Program-made: the position numbers and the translations under genes
Source of the DNA: Duganella sp. BuS-21
GTDB taxonomy: Bacteria > Pseudomonadota > Gammaproteobacteria > Burkholderiales > Burkholderiaceae_D
Reading direction: 5' to 3'
Length of the DNA: 64,000 nucleotides
Assembly: GCA_041874725.1 (NCBI GenBank)
Contig: CP097466.1
Coordinates: 124,001-188,000, forward strand
Part shown: positions 18,436 through 28,701 of the stretch, piece after piece
How positions within the stretch are numbered: position 1 is the stretch's first letter
How the letters are laid out: each line of letters starts with the position of its first letter
The notes under the pieces: model-generated
Seen by the model: only the letters and a program-made list of their open reading frames with translations
Told to the model about the DNA's origin: nothing
Database searches by the model: none

Positions 18436-20499
18436 GTGCATCATATCAATTCCCTGCAAGTCCGCTGGATCTCCGCCGCCTGCATGATGCTGGGCGTGTA
18501 CGCCAGCGCGGCGGCCGAAGTGCTGGCCACCGTGTCGTCACCGAACCGCGCCATCAGCGTGGCGGTGCAATTGGCAGAAGGCGGACGCCTGAACTACGAG
18601 GTGCAGCGCAACGGCAAGCCGCTGATCGCGGCCTCGCGCCTGGGCTTTTTGCTGGCCAACGCGCCGCAGATGGACAACGGCTTTTCGCTGGCCTCGCAAG
18701 CCGTCAGCGAGCATGACGACACCTGGGAACAACCGTGGGGCGAACGCCGCTACGTGCGCAACCACTACAAGGAACTGCGGCTGGAGCTGGTGCAGAAGGC
18801 GCTGGACAACCGCCGCATGGCGCTGGTGTTCCGCGTGTTCGACGACGGCGTCGGCTTTCGCTATGAATTCCCGGAGCAGGCGCAATTGCCGGAGGCGCGC
18901 ATCAGCGACGAGTTGACCGAGTTCGTGGTGGCGCCGCAGGCGTGGGCATGGTGGCAGCAGGCCGGCGAGCAGGCGGCGCTGGAGTATGCGATCCAGAAAT
19001 CGCCGTTGAGTGAAGTCGGCATGGCGAATACGCCGCTGACCATCCGTACCAAGGACGGCACGCACATTGCGTTTCACGAGGCGGCGTTGGTTGATTATGC
19101 GTCGATGTGGTTGCGCAAGGTCGACGGCCAGAAGCTGCGCGCGCATTTGACGCCGTCGGCTTTCGGTCCGGCTGTGCAGCGGCGCGGCGCCTTCACCACG
19201 CCGTGGCGCACCATGCAAATCGCCGACACTGCGGCCGGCCTGTATATGTCGGACCTGGTGCTGAATTTGAACGAGCCGAATAAGCTGGGTGATGTGTCGT
19301 GGGTGCATCCGTCCAAGTTTGTCGGCGTGTGGTGGGAGATGCATCTGGAGAAAAGCACCTGGGGCTCGGGCGCCAAGCATGGCGCCACCACGGCCAATAC
19401 CAAACGCTATATCGATTTTGCGGCGGCCAACGGCTTCCGCGGCGTGCTGGTGGAGGGCTGGAACCAGGGATGGGATGGCAACTGGTCGGGCAGCGGTTCG
19501 CAATTCAGCTTTACAAAATCGTATTCAGACTTCGATCTGGCGGCGGTGAGCGCGTATGCGCAACAGAAGGGCGTGCGGCTGATCGGCCATCACGAGACCG
19601 GCGGCAATATCGCACGCTATGAGCAGCAGATGGATGCAGGTTATCAGCTGTATGCCAAGGTGGGTGTGGACAGCATCAAGTCCGGCTATGTGACGGATGC
19701 CGGCGCAGCATTGTTTGCGGATGCGGATGGCGGCACGCATTTCGGTTATACCGATTCGCAGGAGGGTGCGCGCCATTTCCTGAAGGCGGTGACCGAGGCG
19801 GCGCGCTACAAGCTGGCGATCGATACGCATGAACCGATCAAGGATACGGGCTTGCGGCGCACGTACCCGAACTGGATTTCGCGCGAGGGTGCGCGGGGCA
19901 TGGAGTTCAATGCATGGGGATCGCCGATCAATAGTGTGGATCACGAGGTGAATCTGGTCTTCACGCGCATGCTGAGCGGGCCGATGGATTACACGCCGGG
20001 GATTCTGAGCCTGGAGGGTGTGAAGGGACGGCCGATCAATTCGACGCAGGCCAAGCAGCTGGCGAGCTTTGTGGTGATTTATTCGCCGGTGGTGATGGCG
20101 GCGGATTTGATCGAGAACTATGAGAAGTATCCGGGACCGTTCAAGTTCATCAAGGACGTGCCGACCGATTGGAGCGACACGCGCGTGCTGCACGGGGAGT
20201 TGGGGGAGTACGCGACCATTGCGCGCAAGGATCGCAAGTCGGATGATTGGTATCTTGGTTCGGTCACCGACGGCAATGCGCGCACGCTGGCGCTGCCATT
20301 GACCTTCCTCGATCCGGGCAAGCGCTATGTGGCGGAGATTTATCGCGATGGTGACAAGGCTGACTATCGCACGGTACGGCGTTTCGATATCGTTATCGAG
20401 AACAAGACCGTCACCGCCAAGACGGTCTTGCAGCTCAAGCTGGCGCCGGGTGGTGGACAGGCGATTCGCTTTTACCCCGCACTGCCAGGTGGGGTCTGA
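18436..20499 (+). CDS. GH97 family alpha-glucosidase (SusB-like, inverting type)
   Basis: 687 residues, GTG start at 18436 preceded by AAGGAG. The N-terminus carries a signal peptide (helix about 12-25, ASAAAE). The GH97 N-terminal beta-sandwich starts VSSPNRAISVAVQL. In the barrel are the motifs carrying the calcium and catalytic Glu residues of the inverting subgroup: GHHETGG, THEPIKDTG and REGARGMEF. That predicts an inverting alpha-glucosidase releasing glucose from non-reducing ends of maltodextrins. It is the last gene of the receptor-GH13-halogenase-GH97 operon; its TGA stop (20497-20499) is part of the terminator stem. Confidence 0.92.
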   Translation: MHHINSLQVRWISAACMMLGVYASAAAEVLATVSSPNRAISVAVQLAEGGRLNYEVQRNGKPLIAASRLGFLLANAPQMDNGFSLASQAVSEHDDTWEQPWGERRYVRNHYKELRLELVQKALDNRRMALVFRVFDDGVGFRYEFPEQAQLPEARISDELTEFVVAPQAWAWWQQAGEQAALEYAIQKSPLSEVGMANTPLTIRTKDGTHIAFHEAALVDYASMWLRKVDGQKLRAHLTPSAFGPAVQRRGAFTTPWRTMQIADTAAGLYMSDLVLNLNEPNKLGDVSWVHPSKFVGVWWEMHLEKSTWGSGAKHGATTANTKRYIDFAAANGFRGVLVEGWNQGWDGNWSGSGSQFSFTKSYSDFDLAAVSAYAQQKGVRLIGHHETGGNIARYEQQMDAGYQLYAKVGVDSIKSGYVTDAGAALFADADGGTHFGYTDSQEGARHFLKAVTEAARYKLAIDTHEPIKDTGLRRTYPNWISREGARGMEFNAWGSPINSVDHEVNLVFTRMLSGPMDYTPGILSLEGVKGRPINSTQAKQLASFVVIYSPVVMAADLIENYEKYPGPFKFIKDVPTDWSDTRVLHGELGEYATIARKDRKSDDWYLGSVTDGNARTLALPLTFLDPGKRYVAEIYRDGDKADYRTVRRFDIVIENKTVTAKTVLQLKLAPGGGQAIRFYPALPGGV

Positions 20500-20517
20500 C
20501 CCTGCGGGTCAGACCCC
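20491..20517. terminator. 12-bp perfect hairpin terminator overlapping the GH97 stop codon
   Basis: GGGGTCTGACCC (20491-20502), loop TGC, GGGTCAGACCCC (20506-20517). The stem is fully complementary and includes the TGA stop of the GH97 gene. It stands between that gene and the convergent czcA, so it probably serves both strands. No U tract follows. Confidence 0.75.
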
Positions 20518-20541
20518 TAAGTGGCGACGCTGGCGTCGAGG

Positions 20542-23500
20542 CTAAGGCTTGCGGGGTAGGTGCATGAGACGGTAAAGCAGCGGAAGCATCAACAACGTCA
20601 GCGCCGTCGAAGACAGTATTCCCCCGATCACCACGGTGGCAAGGGGTCGCTGTACTTCGGCACCCGTGCCGGTGGCGATCGCCATGGGGATGAACCCCAG
20701 CGATGCCACCAGCGCCGTCATCAACACCGGCCGCAGTCGCGCCAGCGCGCCCTCCCTCACCGCCTGATCCACGCTACACCCCTCCTCGCGCAGTTTGCGG
20801 ATGGCCGTAATCAGCACCAGCCCATTCAGCACCGCCACGCCCGACAGGGCAATAAACCCCACCGCCGCCGATATCGACAACGGTATGCCGCACAAGGCCA
20901 GCGCCGCCAGTCCTCCCGTCAGCGCGAACGGTATCCCGCTGAACACCAGCAGCCCATCCTTCACATTCCCGAACATGGCGAACAGCAGCAGCATCACCAA
21001 CCCCAACGCCGCCGGCACCACGATCTGTAATCGCTGCGTAGCAGATTGCAGCTGCTCGAACTGTCCGCCCCACGTGGTCCAGTACCCGGCCGGGATCTTC
21101 ACCTCCCGCAGCCGCTGCTCCGCCTCGGCCACGAACGAACCGATATCGCGCCCGCGTACATTGGCGCTGATGACCACGCGCCGCTTGCCATTCTCCCGGC
21201 TGACCTGGTTCGGCCCCGGCGCAATGCTGAACGTCGCCACCTCACCCAGCGGAATGAAGTTGCCGCCGCCCGGCAACGGTAAGGGCAGGCGCTTGACCTG
21301 ATCCAGATCGCTGCGCAAAGCCTCCGGCAGCCGCACCACGATGCCGAAGCGGCGGTCACCCTCGAACATCGCCCCCGCCTCCTTGCCGCCAATGGCGGTC
21401 GCAATCACATCCTGCACGTCGCCGACATTCAAGCCGTAGCGCGACGTCTTCTCGCGGTCGATGTCCACCGTCAGCACCGGCAGGCCATCGGTCTGCTCCA
21501 CTTTGACCTCCTGCGCGCCGTCGATTTTCTCCAACGCCGCCGCAATGCGTGCGGAGGTCGCATTGAGCACCTCCGCGTCGTCGCCGAACAGCTTGACCGC
21601 CACATCGCTGCGCACGCCCGAAATCAATTCGTTGAAGCGCAGCTGAATCGGCTGTGAAAACTCGTAGGCATTGCCCGGCAGTTGCGCCACCGTCCCCTGT
21701 ATCGCCGCCAACAGCTCGGCGCGAGACTTCTTAGGCTTGGGCCACTGCGCTTCCGGCTTGAGCATGATGTAGCCGTCCGAGATATTCGGCGGCATCGGGT
21801 CGGAGGCGATTTCCGCCGTGCCGGTGCGTGCGAACACGCGTTCGATCTCGGGGAACTTGCGCATCAGCGTGACTTCGATCTGCTTCTGCATCTCCACCGA
21901 TTGCGTCAGGCTGGTGCCGGGGATGCGCAAGGCTTGCATGGCGATGTCGCCCTCGTTCAGCGACGGTACGAACTCGCTGCCCATGCGCGTTGCCAGCAGC
22001 ACCGACAACGCCACCGCGATGCCGGCAAAGCTCAGCACCACCGGCGCATTGGCCAGCGCGCGTTCCAGCAACGCGCCATACCAGTTGCTGAGACGCGGCG
22101 TGTGCTTCTCCACTACGCTGTCGCCGATGAACAGCGCCACCGCCGCCGGGATGAAGGTGACCGACAACAGCATGGCACCGGCCAACGCCATCACCACCGT
22201 CAGCGCCATCGGGTGGAACATGCGTCCTTCCACGCCGCTCAGCGCGAAGATCGGCAGATAGACCACCATGATGATCAGTTGACCGAACAGCAGCGGCCTA
22301 CGCGCCTCCTTGGCCGCGCCGAAGACTTCCTCGAATTTCTCCGCGCGCGTGAGCGGCCGTCCCAACGTGGCCTGCGCATGCGCCAGGCGCCGCACGCAGC
22401 TTTCCACGATGACCACCGCGCCATCGACGATGATGCCGAAGTCCAGCGCGCCGAGGCTCAGCAAATTGGCGCTGACCTTGTACGCCACCATGCCGCTGAA
22501 GGTGAACAGCATCGCCAGCGGGATCACCATGGCCGTGATCAGCGCGGCGCGCAGATTGCCGAGGAAGAGGAACAGCACCGCGATCACCAGCACCGCGCCT
22601 TCCAGCAGGTTGCGCTTGACCGTGCGGATCGCCTTGTCCACCAGCGCCGTGCGGTCGTAGACGGTGATCGCCACCACGCCCTTCGGCAGGCTGCGGTTGA
22701 TGGCGGCCATCTGCTTGTCCACCGCCTGCGCCACGGCGCGGCTGTTTTGGCCGATCAGCATGAACACGGTACCCAGCACCACCTCGCGGCCGTTCTCGGT
22801 GGCGGCGCCGGTGCGCAGTTCGCGGCCGATGTCGACCTCGGCGACGTCGCGCACCCGCACCGGCACGCCGTCCACGCTACGCAGGATGATGTTGCGGATG
22901 TCGTCCAGAGAACGCACCTGTCCCGGTGCGCGCACCAGCAGCTGCTCTCCGCGCCGTTCGATGTAGCCGGCGCCGGCGTTGCCGTTGTTGCGCTCCAGCG
23001 CCGTCACCACGTCGCGCAAGGTCAGGCCGTAGGAGGCCAGGCGCTGCGGCTGCGGCGCCACGTGGTATTCCTTGGCATAGCCGCCGATGGAGTTGATCTC
23101 GGTGACGCCGGCCACGTTGCGCAGCTGCGGCTTGACGATCCAGTCCTGGATCTCGCGCAGGTCGGTCGGCGTGTAGGGCGTGCCGTCGGCTTTCAGTGCG
23201 CCGGGCAGCGCCTCCACGGTCCACAGGTAAATTTCACCGAGGCCGGTGGAGATCGGACCCATGGACGGCGTGATCCCGTCCGGCAGCCGCGCACGCGCTT
23301 CCTGCAGGCGTTCGCTGACCATCTGGCGGGCGAAGTAGATATCGGTGCCGTCCTTGAACACCACGGTGATCTGCGACAGGCCGTAGCGCGACAGCGAGCG
23401 CGTTTGCTCAAGGCGCGGCAGGCCGGCCAGCACGGTCTCCAGCGGCAGCGTGACGCGCTGCTCGGTTTCCAGCGGCGAGTAGGCCGGCGCGGAGGTGTTG

Positions 23501-23646
23501 ATCTGCACCTGGACATTGGTGATGTCGGGCACGGCGTCGATCGGCAGCTTCTGGTAGCTGTACACGCCCAGTGCGGCCATGGCGGCCACCAGCAGCATGA
23601 CCAGCCAGCGCTGCGCGATGGCGTAGCGGATGATACGTTCAAACAT
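20542..23646 (-). CDS. czcA: CzcA/CusA-type heavy-metal efflux RND transporter
   Basis: 1034 residues from ATG 23646, which has GGGAG seven bases upstream. The frame to 23664 would overlap the adaptor stop without a better site. Topology is that of HME-RND pumps: a helix at 12-31, a large periplasmic loop, helices 2-7, a second loop and helices 8-12. The fourth helix carries DFGIIVDGAVVIVES, the proton-relay motif of divalent-metal (Co/Zn/Cd, Ni) members, which differs from the Cu/Ag type. The order czcI-C-B-A in one direction supports the Zn/Co/Cd assignment; the exact metal is not proven. Confidence 0.9.
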   Translation of the reverse strand: MFERIIRYAIAQRWLVMLLVAAMAALGVYSYQKLPIDAVPDITNVQVQINTSAPAYSPLETEQRVTLPLETVLAGLPRLEQTRSLSRYGLSQITVVFKDGTDIYFARQMVSERLQEARARLPDGITPSMGPISTGLGEIYLWTVEALPGALKADGTPYTPTDLREIQDWIVKPQLRNVAGVTEINSIGGYAKEYHVAPQPQRLASYGLTLRDVVTALERNNGNAGAGYIERRGEQLLVRAPGQVRSLDDIRNIILRSVDGVPVRVRDVAEVDIGRELRTGAATENGREVVLGTVFMLIGQNSRAVAQAVDKQMAAINRSLPKGVVAITVYDRTALVDKAIRTVKRNLLEGAVLVIAVLFLFLGNLRAALITAMVIPLAMLFTFSGMVAYKVSANLLSLGALDFGIIVDGAVVIVESCVRRLAHAQATLGRPLTRAEKFEEVFGAAKEARRPLLFGQLIIMVVYLPIFALSGVEGRMFHPMALTVVMALAGAMLLSVTFIPAAVALFIGDSVVEKHTPRLSNWYGALLERALANAPVVLSFAGIAVALSVLLATRMGSEFVPSLNEGDIAMQALRIPGTSLTQSVEMQKQIEVTLMRKFPEIERVFARTGTAEIASDPMPPNISDGYIMLKPEAQWPKPKKSRAELLAAIQGTVAQLPGNAYEFSQPIQLRFNELISGVRSDVAVKLFGDDAEVLNATSARIAAALEKIDGAQEVKVEQTDGLPVLTVDIDREKTSRYGLNVGDVQDVIATAIGGKEAGAMFEGDRRFGIVVRLPEALRSDLDQVKRLPLPLPGGGNFIPLGEVATFSIAPGPNQVSRENGKRRVVISANVRGRDIGSFVAEAEQRLREVKIPAGYWTTWGGQFEQLQSATQRLQIVVPAALGLVMLLLFAMFGNVKDGLLVFSGIPFALTGGLAALALCGIPLSISAAVGFIALSGVAVLNGLVLITAIRKLREEGCSVDQAVREGALARLRPVLMTALVASLGFIPMAIATGTGAEVQRPLATVVIGGILSSTALTLLMLPLLYRLMHLPRKP

Positions 23647-23660
23647 GGTCGTCTCCCGCT

Positions 23661-24863
23661 TCAATGCGCATGTTCTGCACTGCCCTTGCCCAGCTCCGCC
23701 TTCAGCACGTAGCTGTTGGCGGCGGCGTATTGCGCGCCGGCGGGCAGGCCTTGCAGGATTTCGGTGAGCTTGCCGTCGCTGCGGCCGAGCGTCACCGGAT
23801 GCACCTCGAAGCCGCTGGCGGTGCGCACCAAGACGGCGGGCTGGCCGTCCACCGTTTGCACGGCTTCCGCCGCCACGGTGACGCCGGCCGCGCTCAGGCC
23901 GGATTGCACGTCGACATTGACGAACAGGCCGGGACGCCAGGCGCGTTCAGGATTGATCAAGGCCACGCGGGCGTTGGCGGTGCGGGTCTGTTCGCCCAGC
24001 AGTGCGCCGACGTAGGTGATTTTCCCGCTGGCCTGCGCGGCGAAGGCGGTGGCGCGCACGGTGACGGTGTCGCCGACGCGCACCCGGTTCAGGTCTTGCG
24101 GTGGCACGGCGAAGTCGGCCCACACGGTGGACAGGTCGGAGATGGTGAAGACGTTGGCGTCTTCCTTGATGGCTTCACCCAGCGCCAGGTGCTTTTCCAT
24201 CACCACGCCGGCGAACGGTGCGCGCAGTTCCAGCTGGTTCAGTTGCGCGCCGGCTGCGGCGCCGGCGCCGAGCACGCTGAGTTTCTGGCGCGCGTTCAAC
24301 AGCGCCAGCTCGGCTTCGCTGTGCGCCTGGCGGGCTTGCAGGTAGTCCTGTTCGGCGGAGATCTTGTCTTGCCATAGCTTGCGCTCACGTTCCAGCGTGG
24401 TGGCGGCCAGCGTCAGGCGCTTTTGCGCGGAGAGCAGTTCGCTGCGTTGTTCGGACAGGGCGCTGCTGGCCAGCACCGCCAGCAGTTGGCCGCGCTCCAC
24501 GCTTTGGCCCAGTTGCACATGCACCGCGCTGACCACGCCGGCCAGTTTTGGCACTACGTGGGCGGTGCGGTCGTCGTTGAAGCGGATCTCGCCCGGCAGG
24601 GTGAGTATGGTGCTGATCTGCGCCGGCGCGGCGGTCGCCAGCACGATGCCGGCGGCCTTGATCTGCGCCGCCGTCAGCGCGATGGCCTCCAGCTTGCCGG
24701 CCGGCGCGGTCGCTGCAGCTTCCGTATGCCCGGCTTCGCCGTGGCCCTCCTCGCCATGCTCGTCGCCGCCGCGCGGCTTGAGGATGAACGCCGCCAGCAG
24801 CAGCGCAACGGCCACCATGACGGCAATGATGATCGTCTGTTTCTTGTTCAGATACTTATTCAT
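23661..24863 (-). CDS. czcB: CzcB-like periplasmic adaptor subunit
   Basis: 400 residues from ATG 24863 (GGAGCGG upstream); the frame upstream is inside czcC. The N-terminal membrane anchor (about 9-27) is followed by a His/Glu-rich stretch GGDEHGEEGHGEAGHTE, a metal-binding-like feature typical of CzcB. Then come barrel-sandwich lipoyl halves (GVVSAVHVQLGQSVERGQLL) around a coiled-coil hairpin (residues ~135-190), and the beta-barrel domain. It overlaps czcC by eight bases and ends 15 bases before czcA starts. It bridges the RND pump and the outer-membrane channel. Confidence 0.88.
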   Translation of the reverse strand: MNKYLNKKQTIIIAVMVAVALLLAAFILKPRGGDEHGEEGHGEAGHTEAAATAPAGKLEAIALTAAQIKAAGIVLATAAPAQISTILTLPGEIRFNDDRTAHVVPKLAGVVSAVHVQLGQSVERGQLLAVLASSALSEQRSELLSAQKRLTLAATTLERERKLWQDKISAEQDYLQARQAHSEAELALLNARQKLSVLGAGAAAGAQLNQLELRAPFAGVVMEKHLALGEAIKEDANVFTISDLSTVWADFAVPPQDLNRVRVGDTVTVRATAFAAQASGKITYVGALLGEQTRTANARVALINPERAWRPGLFVNVDVQSGLSAAGVTVAAEAVQTVDGQPAVLVRTASGFEVHPVTLGRSDGKLTEILQGLPAGAQYAAANSYVLKAELGKGSAEHAH

Positions 24864-26088
24864 GTTCCGCTCCGAGTATGCGCGAAATGGCTGCCTGCGC
24901 GCGATGCGCGTCGGCCAGCGTGGTGAGATAGTGCGATTGCGCCTGCAGCAGCGTGCGCTGCGCGTCGAGCACGTCGAGGAAGCCGAACTTGCCGTAGTCG
25001 AAGCCGGTGCTGGTGGCTTCATAGGCGCTGCGAGCACCCGGCAGGATTTCATCGCGCAGGGTCTGCGCTTGCGCCCGCGCCGACGCATAGTCTTCGCGCG
25101 CCTGCACCAGCTCCGTCTCCAGTCGCGCCGCCGTCGCCGCCAGCCCATCGCGCGCTTTGTCGGTGCGGCGTGCCGCCTCCAGCAGCGCGCCCTGGTTGCG
25201 ATCGAACAGCGGCAACGGCACCGACAAGCCGATCACCGCCTGCGAGCGGCCCAATTCCTCCGAACGCCGGCTGCCGACGGTGAGCGCCACGTCCGGCGCG
25301 CGACGCGAGCGTTCGACCTGCGTCAGGGCCTGGCGTCGCTCCAGCTCCACCTGCGCGACCTGCATGGCGGGCGCCCGCGCCAGCAAGGCGCGCTGCGCTG
25401 CCAGCGCCGGCAATTCGGGCAAGGCCTCGAACTCGCCCGCTACCTGTTCAAAGCGCGGCGAAGGATTGCCCCACAGCGCCGCCAGCCGCGCACGCGCAGT
25501 CGCCAGCGTGCTTTGCGCGCGGATCAACTCCAGCCCCACCGTGGACGCGGCCACCTGCGCGCGCGTCTCCTCCACCGGCGACACCTTGCCCGCCACCACG
25601 CGCCTGCCGGTTGCCGACGCCACGCGCCGCGCCAGTTCGGAGGCCTGCTGCGCAAGGCGCAGTTGCTCCTGCGCCGCCAGCACGGCAAACCATGCGGCCG
25701 CCGTCTCCGCCCGAACTTCAGCGCGACGCTGCGCCAGCGCAGCCGCAGCACCTTCACGTCCACGTTGCGCCGCCTGCACGCGCGCGGCGCGCTTGCCGCC
25801 CAGCTCCAGCGGTTGGCTCAGTAACACGGTGGTTTCCCGGCGGTCGTCGCCACCGTCGCGCCGTCGGTCGACGCGCTCCATGGATAGCGAGGGATTGGGC
25901 AGCAGGCCGGCCTGCTGCACTGCGCCGTCCTCCGCCAGCAATTCATGCCGCGCCGCCGCCAGATCGGCGTTGGCGCCGTCGGCCAGCGCCAGCGCTGTGG
26001 ACAGCGTCAGTGGCGTGGACGGCTCAATACCGGCCTGCGCGCACGCAGACCACGCCGCTAACCATAGCGGCAAAATAAATTTGAACAT
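24856..26088 (-). CDS. czcC: CzcC-like TolC-family outer-membrane channel
   Basis: 410 residues with a signal peptide (cleaved after about ACAQA). It has the duplicated outer-membrane efflux fold: two long alpha-helical halves rich in Ala/Gln/Glu (for example LADGANADLAAARHELLAED and the repeat near residue 230). The motif LLPNPSLSMERV at the first strand is typical of metal-efflux CzcC/CusC proteins. First structural gene of the efflux trio. Confidence 0.87.
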   Translation of the reverse strand: MFKFILPLWLAAWSACAQAGIEPSTPLTLSTALALADGANADLAAARHELLAEDGAVQQAGLLPNPSLSMERVDRRRDGGDDRRETTVLLSQPLELGGKRAARVQAAQRGREGAAAALAQRRAEVRAETAAAWFAVLAAQEQLRLAQQASELARRVASATGRRVVAGKVSPVEETRAQVAASTVGLELIRAQSTLATARARLAALWGNPSPRFEQVAGEFEALPELPALAAQRALLARAPAMQVAQVELERRQALTQVERSRRAPDVALTVGSRRSEELGRSQAVIGLSVPLPLFDRNQGALLEAARRTDKARDGLAATAARLETELVQAREDYASARAQAQTLRDEILPGARSAYEATSTGFDYGKFGFLDVLDAQRTLLQAQSHYLTTLADAHRAQAAISRILGAEHE

Positions 26089-26155
26089 CGAATACTCCGA
26101 TTGAATGGATATTCGACGAGACGTGAAATGGAATGTAAGTCAGGCCTCGTCGCGC

Positions 26156-26500
26156 TCAGGCGACGAGCATCCAATTGGGCCGTGGCGGCCCGTCGGCGAT
26201 AAAGGAGTAGTAATGCAGCGCGCCCGGCGGCGCATAGGAGGGAGCCGGCGCCACCGCCAGCAAGGCATCGGCGCCAGGCACCGAGAGCTGTACCGCGTGA
26301 TGACAGACTTCGCAGTCGCCATGCAGCTTGCCCGGCTTGGTTTTGCCCGCATCATCATCGGCTTGCGCCTGATGTTCGTGGCCGTGGTGGCCGAAGTGGG
26401 TGACCTTGCTGTCCTCGTGCTGGCAATAGACGGCCGCCATCGACCAGGAGTACTGGATCGGCAGGATGGTCAGCAGCAGGATGAGCAATAGCTTTTTCAC
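26156..26500 (-). CDS. czcI: CzcI-like small metal-responsive exported protein
   Basis: About 114 residues. GTG at 26500 gives MKKLLLILLLTILPIQYSWS, a signal peptide. The mature part has the YCQHE start, the FGHHGHEHQ histidine cluster and the CEVCHH motif characteristic of CzcI, which accompanies czcCBA and is proposed to modulate its metal response. It lies 67 bases upstream of czcC on the same strand. The start (GTG 26500 or TTG 26503) is uncertain because neither has a strong ribosome binding site. Confidence 0.78.
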   Translation of the reverse strand: MKKLLLILLLTILPIQYSWSMAAVYCQHEDSKVTHFGHHGHEHQAQADDDAGKTKPGKLHGDCEVCHHAVQLSVPGADALLAVAPAPSYAPPGALHYYSFIADGPPRPNWMLVA

Positions 26501-26535
26501 CAAGCTATTGTAGCAGCCTGCCGCCGACTATGCTC

Positions 26536-28701
26536 CTAAGCCTTCTTCAGCAGCTCCGCGCGCAGCGGCAGTTCGCGCACGCGCACGCCGGTGGCGGCGA
26601 ACACCGCATTGGTCAGCGCCGCGCCGACACCGGCTGTTCCCGGCTCGCCGATGCCGCCGGGCGCCTCGCTGCTGCGCACCAGCTCCACATCGATCTTCGG
26701 CGCCTGGCTCATGCGCAGGATCGGGTAGTCGTGGAAATTGCTTTGCTCCACGCGGCCGTCCTTCACCGTGATGGCGCCGAACAGGCCGGCCGTCAGGCCG
26801 TAGTTGATGCCGCTCTGGATCTGCGCCACCACCGTGTCCGGATTGACCACCTGGCCGCAATCGACCGCGCACACCACGCGCTTGACGGCCACTTCGCCGT
26901 CATCGCCGACCGTGACATCGACCACCTGCGCCAGGTAGGTACCCCAGGCGCGCATCAGGGCGATGCCGCGTCCACTGCGCGCCGGCAGCGGCTCGCCCCA
27001 GCCGGCCTTCTGCGCCGCCAGTTTCAGCACATGCGCCGCGCGCGGCTCCTTGCCCAGCAGCGCCAGACGGTAGGCCAGCGGGTCCTGCCCGGCCTTGAGC
27101 GCCAGTTCGTCCATGAAGCTTTCCAGCACCGTCATGTTGCGGGTGGGGCCGACGCCGCGCCAGAAGGCGGTCGGCACCGGGCCGTCCTCCTGGGTGTACT
27201 CGCTGCGCATGTTGGGGATATCGTAGGAGAAGATATCCGAACCTTCAACGTTGTCGATATCGAGACCGTCCTTGAGCCAGCCCGGCGCAAACGCCGCCAG
27301 GTTGGACGGCCCGGCGATCTTGTGCGAGAACGCCACCGGCTTGCCGGCCGCGTCGAGCGAGGCCGATACCGTATGCGCGTACAGACCACGGAACAGGCAA
27401 TGCTGGATGTCTTCCTCGCGGCTCCACACCAGCTTGACCGGCGCCTTGACCTGCTTGGCCACCTGTGCCGCCTGCACCACATAGTCCGTGTACAGCCTGC
27501 GACCGAAGCCGCCGCCGATCAAATGGTTGTGCAGCGTGACCTTCTCCGGCGCCAGGCCCAGCGCCTTGGCCGCGTCGTCGCGCGCGCGCGCCGGCACTTG
27601 CGAGCCGGTCCAGATTTCGGCCGTGCCGTCGCCTTTCACATGCACCGTGCAGTTCATCGGCTCCATGGTGGCGTGGGCCAGCATGGGATTGATGTACAGC
27701 GCCTCGACACGCTTGCCGTCGGCGGCCAGCGCCTTCAAGGCGTCGCCGTCGTTGCGGGCCACGTGACCAGGCTTTTGCAGCGCCGCCACCATGGTCTTGC
27801 GCACGTCGTCGGTGGAGAGTTTGGCGTTGGCGCCGTCGTCCCATTTGATGTCGAGCGCGGCCAGGCCCTGCTTGGCGTACCAGTAGTTATCAGCCACCAC
27901 GGCCACCGCGTTATCGAGCTTGACGATCTGGCGCACGCCGCGCAGCTTGCGCGCCTTGGCGTCGTTGACCGATTTGAGCTTGCCGCCGAGGACCGGGCTG
28001 GCCGCCACCACCGCTACCTTCATGCCTTTGACCTGGGCATCGATGCCGAATTGCGCCGTGCCGTCGGTTTTTCCCTTAGCGTCCAGGCGCTTGAGCGGCT
28101 TGCCGATCAACTTGAAATCTTTCGCGTCCTTGAGCGCCACTTTCTGTGGCGCCGGCAGCTTGGACGCGGCGGCCGCCAGCTTGCCGTACTTGAGGCGACG
28201 GCCGCTGGCCGGATGCAGCACCTCGCCGTGTTCGGCGCGGCAGCTGTCCGGCGCCACCTGCCATTCGTTGGCGGCGGCCTGGATCAACACCATGCGCGCG
28301 GCGGCGCCGGTCTGGCGCATCGGCTCGAACATGGTGCGGATGGTCAGCGAACCGCCGGTGAACTGGTCGCCAAACGGCGCGCCGTAGACCTTGGCGTCCG
28401 CTGGCGCATGGCGCAGCTGGATCTTGTCCATGTCCACTTCCAGCTCTTCTGCGATCAGCATCGGGATCGAGGTGTAGGTGCCCTGGCCCATTTCGACCTT
28501 GGGCATGGTGAGCACGATGCTGTCATCGGCGCCGATGGCGATGAAGGCGTTCAGGTCGGACGGTGCGGTGACGGCGGTGGCAGCCGCCTCGCCGGTACCA
28601 GGCCAGAAGCCGACCATCAAGCCACCGCCGGCTGCGGCAGCCACTTTCAGGAAACTGCGGCGCGACACGGCGCCCGGAGCGTAAGGGGTATCCATGCTCA
28701 T
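26536..28701 (-). CDS. Xanthine dehydrogenase-family molybdopterin subunit (IorB-like), Tat-exported
   Basis: 721 residues. The N-terminus has a twin-arginine signal ([15 protein letters not shown], about 13-27), placing the enzyme in the periplasm. The protein is of the one-chain IorB/aldehyde-dehydrogenase type of the xanthine oxidase family: [15 protein letters not shown] is the conserved Q-loop, [20 protein letters not shown] and [14 protein letters not shown] are cofactor-binding segments, and [11 protein letters not shown] near the end carries the active-site Glu. Its ATG overlaps the stop of the 2Fe-2S subunit gene. Substrate unknown; relatives oxidise aldehydes or N-heterocycles and pass electrons to a c-type cytochrome, which is not visible here. 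Confidence 0.9.
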   Translation of the reverse strand: MSMDTPYAPGAVSRRSFLKVAAAAGGGLMVGFWPGTGEAAATAVTAPSDLNAFIAIGADDSIVLTMPKVEMGQGTYTSIPMLIAEELEVDMDKIQLRHAPADAKVYGAPFGDQFTGGSLTIRTMFEPMRQTGAAARMVLIQAAANEWQVAPDSCRAEHGEVLHPASGRRLKYGKLAAAASKLPAPQKVALKDAKDFKLIGKPLKRLDAKGKTDGTAQFGIDAQVKGMKVAVVAASPVLGGKLKSVNDAKARKLRGVRQIVKLDNAVAVVADNYWYAKQGLAALDIKWDDGANAKLSTDDVRKTMVAALQKPGHVARNDGDALKALAADGKRVEALYINPMLAHATMEPMNCTVHVKGDGTAEIWTGSQVPARARDDAAKALGLAPEKVTLHNHLIGGGFGRRLYTDYVVQAAQVAKQVKAPVKLVWSREEDIQHCLFRGLYAHTVSASLDAAGKPVAFSHKIAGPSNLAAFAPGWLKDGLDIDNVEGSDIFSYDIPNMRSEYTQEDGPVPTAFWRGVGPTRNMTVLESFMDELALKAGQDPLAYRLALLGKEPRAAHVLKLAAQKAGWGEPLPARSGRGIALMRAWGTYLAQVVDVTVGDDGEVAVKRVVCAVDCGQVVNPDTVVAQIQSGINYGLTAGLFGAITVKDGRVEQSNFHDYPILRMSQAPKIDVELVRSSEAPGGIGEPGTAGVGAALTNAVFAATGVRVRELPLRAELLKKA

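Noticed and set aside
21682..23712. 676-codon plus-strand frame opposite czcA
   Set aside because: His/Gln/Arg-rich shadow frame with no domain; czcA is complete on the minus strand.
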